A DNA stretch of 64,000 bases, from the NCBI RefSeq assembly GCF_000237925.1, contig NW_017385987.1, positions 248,001 to 312,000 of the forward strand, written 5' to 3'. The notes beneath the pieces were generated by a model, which made no database searches, was not told the DNA's origin, and worked only from the letters and a program-made list of their open reading frames with translations. A program made the translations under genes and the position numbers. Positions 34,583 through 43,926 of the stretch are shown piece by piece; the stretch's first letter is position 1; every line of letters starts with the position of its first letter. The DNA comes from Schistosoma mansoni (lineage: Eukaryota; Platyhelminthes; Trematoda; Strigeidida; Schistosomatidae).

Positions 34583-35639
34583 TGAATGATACTATTTATT
34601 TCATTTTCTGTGTAAGTTCAGAACGAGTAATGATGGAGATATTTTCACGACTACTAATAGGGATTTATTCATTTCAGTTGACAAATTATTTGAATAAGTT
34701 TTCATAACTTTTGATATAATTTGATGTTGGATGAATACGTTGTATATCTGTCCACAGAAACATCACAATAACTTTAGTTAAATATATTTGAAAAGATTCA
34801 GAATGATAAAATCAACTCTGTTTACTGTAGCTTTTTGGACATCACACTCTCCATCATTGGTTGATAATTACTGCGTAGTTATTTTGATTCCTGACCCCCA
34901 GTGATGAAGACTTTGTGGGTGTAATTAAGAAAATTTAGAGATAAGTGATTGGTAACTTGTTTTGAAAATGTGTGCTCTTGTGATAATGAACAAACATTTT
35001 GTTCCCTGAAATAAATTGTGAGTTGGCTGTAAACTATATACCTTTGTAATCTGATTCGTTCAAATCCAAGTAGCATACACTGGTTTGATTGGGAGTAAAC
35101 ATTTACATTTATACATTTGAATTTAATTTTTAATAAAAAACTCTGTCTGACTGTTCCAACCACGTTTTGACAAAAAATTGTAGCTTCTAGAAAAAGTAAA
35201 CATCAATTCTGTCCGACTGCCGAACTATACTCCTAATTATGAATAGTTATTAATACAAAAAGTTTAATTAAATTTCTTTTCGATCACGTGGAAATGGAAC
35301 TGAAGTCGTTAGGTATCGTAACAAGAGAAAGACTATATATGTCACTAAAGGTAAACTTGGAAAAACTGTTAACTATTTCTAATAGTTTATAATAGTGATT
35401 ACTGGGCTTGGAAGCTAATAAAATGTTTAGTGCACAAGTAGTAAACTGATTTTCATTTTAGTATTTCCATGAGTTGTTTTAACACATAGTTTGATATTGT
35501 AATAATCCCTATATGTGGTACACAAGTGAATAAATCATCATGATAAGATAACGAATAAGGTATATATTAATCATGCTAAACGTCAAGGATAGGTGAATAA
35601 ATAATTAATTATGCTTTCTTGCACGGTGTTTTTTACGTA
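34583..35639. other. intergenic DNA, no gene seen
   Basis: A minus frame at 35163-34879 has no recognisable domain. Nothing else is supported. Confidence 0.45.
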
Positions 35640-37020
35640 ATGTCAATAGCAAATGTTCCTAAGTGACAACCTCTCAATCGTGGCTCACCTGGGTAAAAGT
35701 GATCATCCCGTCATAGCCTTCAATTTTATCGGTAAAACCGAGCTAAAACATTCTACTAATAACAGATGTAAGGATTAAAAACGGTTGAATGTGTCAGCTT
35801 TACAGGACAGTCTACAGTAGGTGGATTGAGCAGTTCACCATCAACATGACGTGGACACTCATTAAGACACTACAAGGCAGTCTGTCCCTCTAGCCGTCCC
35901 CAAAACAGGAGTTTCTCAAATGCTAGGTCCTAGTGGTTCAATCAGCAACGGCGGTTGCACTACCAACCTGGCAGAACAATACTTTCAGACATTTCAACCG
36001 TCACACACTAGCTATACCGACGAGAGGTCCAACTGCAACTCGATAGGACTCCCAGAAGTGGACCTGATTGCTGACTCGGTGTATCGGAAGCTACAGCACC
36101 TATACAAGGACACTCCTCCCGACTCGGATATGGTCCATTCTGATTTACTACGGGCAGCGGTTCCAGTCTTGGTAAAATCGCTCATCATGCTGTTTTCATA
36201 TTCCCTAAGCCTAGGGACAGTACCAGAAAATGGGAAACTAGCTCACATTACACCAATCTTCAAAGGAGGTCGACGCAGCAAATCTTCGAGCTACAGACCG
36301 GTAGCGTTTCTCCCTTTACCCTCAAAAATTATGGAGTCCCTGATATGTGACTGTCTACGTGACTACTTCTTATCCATAAACTTCTCTTCACCCCAACAGC
36401 ATGGTCTCAGGAAGGGGCATCCTTGTATAACCAACCTGACTGCAGTGAACAGATGAAAAGCATTCTTGATAACTAGGTGAAGGTGACACCAAAAACCATG
36501 ACTCCCCGAAAGCTTTTGACAGAGTCTTTCGCAAATGTATTGTCAATAATCTCGAAGTGCTAGGTATGAAATCACCTTTAATTGGTCGGCTAACCGCATG
36601 TCTAAATAACCGACATTTTAAGGTCATAGTAAACTTCACTTTCTCTCAGGTTGTGGAATTTCCTAGTAGGGTCCCCCAGGGTTCAGTTCTAGGACCTCTT
36701 CTTTTCTTGATTTATATAAACGATCTTCTACAGATTGGTTACTTTTCACTGATGGTGTAAAACTCTGGAGAGAAGTCTGCAACTAAGAGGATAAATTGGC
36801 AGTTCAGGAGGATCTGATTGCATTTAAAAATTGGGAGGACAACAAAAATCAAACCTTTAACACTTCAAAGTTCAAAGTAGTCCATCTGAGAAATGTTACA
36901 GACCATGAATACGACTTAGGTAACTCTCCTCTAGAGGTGTTCCAAGTTAAAAAAGACCTAGGAGTATTGGTACCCTATGATCTGAAGTCTTACCCTAACT
37001 GCGACATAAATGTCTTCTGA
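35640..37020 (+). mobile_element. CR1-type LINE fragment, broken frames
   Basis: Starts in the end of an endonuclease domain (the GKSDHPVIAF-type motif near 35695-35730), then a 178-residue frame (35920-36456) with PIFKGGRRSKSSSYRPVAF, the RT entry motif. After a break the RT continues (36500-36760): KAFDRVFRKCIVNNL, VPQGSVLGPLLFLIYINDL. The FADD-type motif region after it is lost in frame breaks near 36755. A last piece (36796-37020) includes KKDLGVLV. The wording is that of the CR1/Jockey group. Several stops and frameshifts make it dead. Confidence 0.8.
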
Positions 37021-37475
37021 GCGAACCTTTCACTGATGACGTTGAAGCACACTTTTGGCCAATTCGATGGTATAACTTTCCTTTTGATCTTCAACAGTTT
37101 TCCTCGGTCCTATTTATAGTATGGAAACATAGTGTTTCCTCCCTCCCTTCAAAGGGATACGCATACATTGAAACATATCCGATGGCGAGCCACGGAATCA
37201 GTTCGGGGACTCACAATCAAGAGTTATGAGGGGCGCATTGAAGGATGAAGGCTAACAGACAGTTTGGCCGAATTCAAACCAAATCAAAAATTATTTTGAT
37301 TTGACTGCTTATGAAAAAAATTACCAATTTTTGGGGTGACATATCTTTAGTTTTACAACAGCTTTACCTTCACGATTTTTAGTAACCCCCATCAATTGAC
37401 TATGCCACTCGAACGTTGCCTTCGGAACCTTACATTTTCATTTCAGGTCTCAGTTTGGAAAGAACAGGAAGATAG
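37021..37475. other. unassigned sequence between LINE and direct repeat
   Basis: No frame with a domain. A purine-rich stretch (GAACAGGAAGATAG) lies directly before the direct repeat at 37476. Confidence 0.4.
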
Positions 37476-37629
37476 TGTGGTGTTTGTATGAACTAATGAT
37501 TTCTCTGTAATTGATGATTGTTTGATTTCAAATTACAAATACAATACATTCGTTCGTGTTCATCTAATACTTCTTGATTAAATTGCGTTGTTTCAGAGAT
37601 TATTAGTTTATACTATAATTCAAATATCA
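37476..37629 (+). repeat. direct repeat, LTR-like, left copy
   Basis: Starts TGTGGTGTTTGTATG and is about 85-90% identical to 38486-38639, at an offset of 1010 bases. Both copies begin with the same TGTGGTGTTT. Confidence 0.65.
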
Positions 37630-38485
37630 TATCAAGTGCCAGTGGCCCTCACAATTAACCTATCTCTAATGATATTCCTAATGAATGAGACAAGTATGTT
37701 CCGAATGAGTCGAATTCTAATCACATTTCTAATGTTATTGTTTCAGATGTTGGATATTCTCACGAACAATGTTTGTTGAATAGAATCCCTAGTTAGTGGT
37801 ATGATGAATCAGAGGGGATAGCAAGTTTTCCTTAAGCAATCAGAGAATAATTTTTCCCAGATATGGAGTTTGCACAGGCAGAGAGTTCAAGTCAAGTCCA
37901 ATCCTAATGAGTACGAGGCAGATGAATGTTTTCCATTCGATTGTTTCGCAGGTGAATCAAGCCTAGATGAATCACATGTGTTAATCACATATATCAATGC
38001 ATATCTATCTGTGTACTCTAGTATGAATAAAAAAGAAGAATATGTTTCATAATTTTTATGCAAGTCAAAGTCACATGATGGAATACCTCAAATTATATAC
38101 CAGTGTGTATCCCCAAATACTCACATACAGTAACCGAAGCGTGAGATTTGAGAAGATAATGCAGATCGAGAAAGTCAAATTGGTTATAGCATTGCGACGT
38201 AAAGACCCAACATTATTTCGTGGGGACAGGATAGTGTTGGAAAGTCTATGACGCAAATTCTAGATATCAGTAGTTTCATTACACAATCGACATGATTATT
38301 TTATACAATTTCAGGAATCAGGTGAGTCTGTTCCAGTTTCGGTTGTTGATTCTAATACTAGTGAGTGTATTCTAGATCATACAGAGCCTACATCTATTAC
38401 ACAATCGGGCAGACACATGATGAACCTAAAGAGAAGAAGCACGATTGATCGCAGAAATCTGAATCCTCATTTTAGCTGTGGAGGA
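37630..38485 (+). mobile_element. possible inside of a small LTR-type element
   Basis: Lies between two 154-bp direct repeats. It ends in a purine-rich GTGGAGGA directly before the right repeat, which would fit a polypurine tract. Short plus frames (37870-38052, 38042-38251) have no recognisable domain. If the repeats are LTRs, the element is about 1.16 kb and non-autonomous. Confidence 0.4.
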
Positions 38486-38639
38486 TGTGGTGTTTATATG
38501 GACTAATGATTTCTCTGTACTTCATGACTGCTTGATTTCGAATTACAAATACGATACGTTCATTCGTCCTCACATAGTTCTTCTTGATTAAATTGCGTTG
38601 TTTCCGAGATTCTTGGTTTGTACCATAATCCGAATACTC
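38486..38639 (+). repeat. direct repeat, LTR-like, right copy
   Basis: Partner of 37476-37629. The shared part fades after about 154 bases, at ATAATCCGAATA. Confidence 0.65.
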
Positions 38640-38770
38640 CTGATCATGACAGATAAACGGCCTGTGTTAGTTCTGTCAGTGGTGGTCACTCACTCGATCG
38701 AACTTTCTTTTGAAAGCGTCGAGAGATGGAGCTTCAATCACTTAATGAGGTAATGAATTCTATTCATTGA

Positions 38771-39590
38771 TTATTTGGCGAGAAAGTCGATAGTTTTTTC
38801 CAGGCTTCCAAACACTTTTAGTGTCCTCGTAAATTCTCTGTTTTGAAAGACAAGAAAAGTGAGGGGTATATGGTGAAAATTTCGCACTAAGTAATTTAAA
38901 GCGGTGAATAGGTTTAGTTTAACCAGTCGAGCATCATACGAGAGTTTTTCTATTCCGGTAATCACCTTGATTGGAGTTCTTTGAACCCTTTCAAACATCT
39001 CACTGTCTCTTTTTAGGCAGAGATAAGCCTCTTTTATGCAGTACTCAAGCTTAGGCGGAACAACACTGGTCACAAAATCGTACTCTGAGGCACTCCGCTA
39101 TACACAGTTTCCCGGCTAGACAATGTAGGGTTTACCCGTACTCTTTATTAATGCCCAACTAGGAAGTCCTTTACCCGCGTTATTAAATTGCCTCCACCCC
39201 CGATATAACTTGACTTCCATAACAGCCTGTCGTAAGGAACTTTGTCAAAAGCTTTGCTGTAGTCAATGTAGGCCACATATATAGGTAACTTTTGGTCTTT
39301 AAGAGCATACCAACTTTCATGGGTTAATAATAAGTTTGTGAGACAGAAATAGCCTGTTTTAAAGCAGCACTGCGTTTCAGAAAGAAATTCGTTTCTGTCG
39401 AAATACTTAAACAACTTCTAAATAGTATTTTCTGACATTTTAACAACCACGCTGATTAGGCCTAAGGGTCGATAGTTCTTCGGTTTATGTTTCGTACCTG
39501 TTTTGAAGACGGGAGTTACTATAGCGTCTTCAAGTCTTTTGGTAATCGACACTGGGTCACAGATGGGTAAAACATATGCCTAGAGGATTT
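38771..39590 (-). mobile_element. CR1-type LINE fragment, internally deleted
   Basis: Minus strand: PVFKTGTKHKPKNYRPLGLI (about 39515-39455), then the RT segment 39414-39148 (YVAYIDYSKAFDKVPYDRLL), then 39073-38771 with LEYCIKEAYLCLKRDSEMFE and RVQRTPIKVITG, the C-terminal part. The catalytic centre between KAFDKVP and LEYC is deleted. Its 5' side is cut near 39590 by an RTE 3' end in the opposite direction. Dead copy. Confidence 0.78.
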
Positions 39591-39599
39591 GTGGTGAGA

Positions 39600-39770
39600 T
39601 TTGCTAAGAGGAATGTCAAAGAACACATTACGCAGGTAAATAGAAGCAGATATGAAAAGGATGAACAACAACTGGAAAGAACTGGAAGAGATTGCTGAGG
39701 ACAGGGTTGGATGGAGAATGCTGGTGAGTGGCCTATGCTCCTTCACGAGGGGCAACAGGCGTAAGTAAGT
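39600..39770 (+). mobile_element. RTE 3' end fragment (family A)
   Basis: Plus strand: the coding end of an RTE element ([20 protein letters not shown]-like, then [15 protein letters not shown]) followed by GTAAGTAAG. It keeps a 12-base stretch (AAGAACTGGAAG) that is missing in the copies at 42175 and 62158. It abuts a CR1 fragment on the other strand. Confidence 0.78.
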
Positions 39771-40129
39771 TTCGGCTATCATTGCCCTAAGATTTATTCT
39801 TGTCTCACTATATTCCGTTATCCAATATTGCATAGGTATGTCCTTACTTAGAATAATCTTCACATATCATCGGGGGTAGTCATATTAATACTACATTTGA
39901 ATTAGTTCCCATTTCAAGATAGTTGTGAAGTTACAGTTAGGTACTTACATCTTCAGCACTAAGCATTTCAATATTTTTATCGGTTATTTAGTAAACATCA
40001 ATAGGAACAAGGAATATTTAAGTCCGCTTATTGATTGAATGACTTTAACTTCATTGTACAGAAAATATCACAATATCCCCTAATTCGTCCTTTCCTTTAA
40101 ACTTTGCCTGTAGTCCTACTATGGTTACT
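39771..40129. other. intergenic DNA, no gene seen
   Basis: Nothing recognised on either strand. Confidence 0.45.
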
Positions 40130-40617
40130 GTCGATCCCAAGCCAGGGTAAAGGAGGAGTTTTGGGGATGGGATCAGCAACCCCGTCTCGCGGAAAATGAC
40201 ACTAACCAGAATAAAGGATTTGAACTCTGCCCTTCGACTTGAAGGATCTTCATTAAGAAGAATTATGACGCTTCATGGTGAAGTCCGAGATCCTTAGGAA
40301 GTCACGAGGTTCATGCCCTTTCTAACGACCACAGGACATGGAATGTTCAGGAAATGTGGGAGACCGAGAGGATAGTCAAATAGCTGTGGAAATGAGGAGA
40401 TATAACATGGTGATGCTCCGAGTCAGCGAAACAGACTAGACAAAAGCTAATCAGAAAAGGATAGATTCAGGAGGGCTGCTGTATTCTGGACACGAGGAAG
40501 CTACAAGTACCGATAGACTAGAAAGAAGGTTATCTTATCACGATAACAAGGGAAGGAGAGCCGAGCAAATGTGAGAACAAAATGGCCGTAACCAGCGCTC
40601 GCTTTCAACACGGAAGC
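40130..40617 (+). mobile_element. RTE 5' part (family A): UTR and endonuclease start
   Basis: GATCAGCAACCCC near 40170 belongs to the 5' UTR. From about 40335 a broken frame gives RTWNVQEMWETERIV, AMEMRRYN-like and VLRVSETD-like pieces, the first motifs of an EEP endonuclease. The sequence then passes into a Penelope-like fragment at 40618. The RTE picks up again at 41281 in its RT, so the copy is both interrupted and missing about a kilobase. Confidence 0.65.
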
Positions 40618-41280
40618 GGGAACATGTCCCAGCGTGGTTCTACAAGGGTAATAAGAAAGGAGTTAGAAGTTCCATCCTTGAACATCTAATCGACTCTAAT
40701 CATTCTATTGATTCATAGGTTGATTTTAAGGTTGTGTAAACAATTCGTCCAAATCTGCCTAGGTTTCTTTGTTTCGAACTCCCCAAAATAGCAGAAGCTG
40801 TTACCATCCATGATCTCAAGCCAGAACTGTGCGTACAAAAGAGGCATATTCCATCGTTATCGTTAACCTGGCCTTAATCCATCATTATTATTCCATTTTT
40901 CCCTTTACCTATGTCTCATATTCTTGTGATTTTATTCTTAGTTGTTCGTGGTATCACTTCATTTATTTTTAACACCTCTATTACCTTTAATGAGCTCTAA
41001 TTATTGTAGCAAAAACATGTTAATCATCTTACTGTATTCACATGATTATTCTTTACTAACTTATTGAGTCTATTTTTATTATTCATATTACGTAACCTGG
41101 TGTTGCGATCTTTCAGTTGCATCATCACAGTTATTCTTTGTTCATATGTCCTCATAGAGCTAGTACTTTAACATAAAAAGTTCTTCATATATATACAATT
41201 GTACAGCTTGATAATAAATTCGTTGAAAAGAGATCTATTATCTGAACTTCGTGTTTTTAATGTTTAAATATAAGAACTAC
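40618..41280 (+). mobile_element. Penelope-like fragment inserted in RTE
   Basis: Plus strand: a broken GIY-YIG C-terminal part (EHVPAWFYKGNKKG, SSILEHLIDSNHSIDS, then IAEAVTIHDLKPELCVQK and a Trp near 40868), followed by an AT-rich 3' UTR whose end (GTACAGCTTGATAATAAATT, 41201-41220, then GAAAAGAGATC) matches the 3' UTR signature of the element at 11040-12490. It is 5' truncated to the endonuclease end. Confidence 0.7.
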
Positions 41281-42588
41281 ACAGGTATCGCACTACTACC
41301 GGTACCAGGAAAAGTTTCCAACAGAGTGCTGCTGAACTGGATGGATGATTCAGTAGTCAGTCAGCTTCGATATCAACAAGCCGGATTCCGTAAGGATCGG
41401 TCGTGTACAGATCAAATCGATACACTACAGATCATCGTTCAACAATCAATTGAATGCAACTCGTCCCCATAGATCAACTCTCCTAACTATGAGAAAGCCT
41501 TCGACAGTATGGATAGGAGAACATTGTGGAACTACATCGACACTTTGGAGTGAGTAGTTGAGAAGATCGTCAACATCACACTGAATCGACATGATGAACT
41601 ACAGTGCAGAGTGGTGCATAGATGGAGGACAGCTCACAGGTGCATTCCAAGTGAGGACCGGTGTCAGACAAGACTGCCTACTCTCTACCACTTGTTTCAT
41701 CGATTGATGGTTGATTAGATCCTGATGACCTCGACATCTGAGGAGAAGCACGGAATACAATGGACAGCTTGCATGCGACTAGACGATTCCGACATCACAG
41801 ATGACCTAACCAACCTATCCTATACACATCAACAAATGCAGACAAAGACGACCAGTGAAGTGGCAGTCTCTGGAGCAGTGAACCTCAACATACACAAGGG
41901 AAGAGCAACATCCTCAAATACAACACGGAGAATGTCAACCCAATCACACTTGATGGAACGATTTTGGAACAGGTGGAAACTTTCAAGCACCTATCTGGTC
42001 GGCATCATCGATGAACAAGGAGGATCCGATGCAGACGTAAATACAAGGGTTGTCAAATTAAGGGTAGCTTTCCTACTGTTGAAGAACACACACAACTCAA
42101 AACAACTGTATGCAAGCCAATATCGAAGTCAGAATCTTCAATACAAACATCAACACCGTTCCATTGTATGGAGCTGAAACTTAGACAACTACCATAACCA
42201 TTATCAAAAATGTACAAGTATTTCTAAACTTTTGTCTACGCAAGATATTCAATGTCTGTTGATCGGATACCAACAGTAACAGCCTACTGTGAGAGAGAAT
42301 AAGTCAGCTTCCAGTTGAGAAGGAAATTAGGGAAAGATATCAGAAGTGGATCGGACATACATCAAGGAAATCATCAAACTGAATCACGAAGAAAGCGCTA
42401 ACCTGGAATCCTGAAAATAAACAGAAAAGAGGAAAGCCAAAGAACACACTGGGACGAGAATTGGAAGCAGACATGAAAAGAATGAATGACAACTGGAAAT
42501 GATTGCTGAGGACGGAGTTTGATGGAGAATACTGATGTGTGGCCTATAGTCCTCCACGAAGGATAACAGGCTTACGTTTGTAAGTAAT
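41281..42588 (+). mobile_element. RTE 3' part (family A): RT to 3' end
   Basis: Resumes with ALLPVPGKVSNRVLLNWM and QQAGFRKDRSCTDQIDTLQI (RT, 41280-41472), then YEKAFDSMDRRTLWNYI in another frame, a 150-residue frame (41725-42177) whose first part holds the region after the catalytic motif, and the 3' end up to a TAAGTAATG tail. The block 42175-42515 is nearly identical to 62158-62500, with the same 12-base deletion. No working polymerase is encoded. Confidence 0.78.
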
Positions 42589-42998
42589 GTGTAGGATTAA
42601 ACACCGACCACCTGATGACCAAGTATTTAAACTGTCTAGCAAGACCTCCTTCACCCCACAGTCTTTAAGCGGTCCACGAGCAGCGGATCTCAACCGACAA
42701 AATTTGTTGTACTACCTCAAACAGACTCGGTGGCCGTTTGAATCGGTACCAAACATGCTGGAGGCAGTTGTGCGCTGAAGGTTGCCGAACGATTAATATG
42801 AATCCTCCAAATATTGCCGAGTTGTAAGACAAATGGAAAAGAGATGGCAGAAACAGATCGGGAAAAAGCGAGTAATAATAAGTTACTAGGACATTGGTTA
42901 AATGTAAATCGATTAATCACAGAAATCATAGAAAAAACACAATTTTTTAAAGTTCAATCAAGTCGCGTTGAAATAGATAGCTTTAACAAGTGATCGAA
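42589..42998. other. unassigned sequence left of the Gypsy array
   Basis: Short frames with no clear domain. No target-site duplication can be matched because the left unit of the array is truncated. Confidence 0.4.
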
Positions 42999-43101
42999 TG
43001 GCGGTTGACGGGGAGCTGAGCCAGTTGCTGGCTTGACTGGAATCACCGGCGGTTCGTTCAGGTTTTCATCGCATTTTTTAGTGAACACCTCCATCACCAG
43101 T
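42999..43101 (-). pseudogene. truncated third Gypsy unit, gag start only
   Basis: Corresponds base for base to 47472-47574, the first 30 or so codons of gag plus the primer-site region. Its sequence follows unit 1, not unit 2, at the variable positions (for example GGCTTGAC where unit 2 has GACTTGAC). Everything further is replaced by unrelated DNA at 42999. Confidence 0.85.
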
Positions 43102-43424
43102 TGTAACACGTGGAATCAGCAGTTAGAGAACAGCAGTGCAGATCTGAAAAACAACACAGCACACAATGTTAAACAAGGACTTCACACCAAGAGAGAACAC
43201 AGTGGGAATCACGAGCTTCTTTATTTCAAAATCAAAAAGCGCAGTGTGCGAGAGTACAGCGGGAAGAGTCAGTTTTACAAAGTAGTCTTATGAGTCATCC
43301 TGTAAGCTTAGTGTACATAGGGCTTGCTGTTCTTCCTCTAAAGAGTTTATGTTTGGTCGCCCTGCAATAGAAAGAAAATAGAATGCATTGGTATATCATA
43401 CATAGCAATTTCAACCCCGTTACA
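43102..43424 (-). repeat. Gypsy LTR, left
   Basis: 323 bp, TGTAAC...GTTACA with a 6-bp terminal inverted repeat. It differs from the middle LTR at one position that I could see, and from the right LTR at about seven. A purine tract (AAGAGAGGGGGCGG) precedes it on the minus strand and overlaps the end of the last coding frame. Confidence 0.93.
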
Positions 43425-43926
43425 CCGCCCCCTCTCTTAAATAGGCACTGTCCTCAGTGCCTGGTCTCGGACATGGATATGCTGTCCCCCCTTCTGATGG
43501 TACCTCATGAAACGTAGTGGCAGGCGGTGGATTGGCGAACTGGGCATCCGAGGAAACTGTCATCCTATCTGGTTTTATTTGGTTATAGTGTACAGTTATC
43601 ACGTCATCCTGGGGTTGTTGCAAGTTACGTAATACGAACGTAGTGGGGGATCGGATGAGGACGATTTCAAAGGGGCCTTGCCAGGGCTGGTGGAATTTAC
43701 TGCAACTCCCTGACGATGTCATGGGACGACGTAGCCAAACGCGATCACCGACCTTATACACTGGTCCGTGCACCCGACGATCGTACAAGTCCTTTTGATG
43801 TTCACTAGCTTTGCGCAAATTGCTGTTGAGCAAGCGGTATGCATCAGCTAAGCGGTTACGGAGAGTACGTATGTATGGTACATGCTCTTGTTCTTCGCAG
43901 GGCAGCAGGGGCGTCTGTATCTCCAC
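43420..43926 (-). pseudogene. Gypsy integrase C-terminal part, unit 1
   Basis: A 168-residue frame that continues the polyprotein of 43848-47567 after a one-base frame break. It holds RTLRNRLADAYRLL, HQKDLYDRRVHGPVYKVGDR and VWLRRP, then WQGPFEIV and TTFVLRNLQQP, i.e. the SH3-like GPY/F part of integrase. No ATG starts it at its natural edge. The stop codon lies within the first bases of the LTR. Confidence 0.8.

Noticed and set aside
39519-39863. 114-codon minus frame over an RTE 3' end
   Set aside because: It is the antisense of the RTE coding end at 39600-39770, with no domain of its own.
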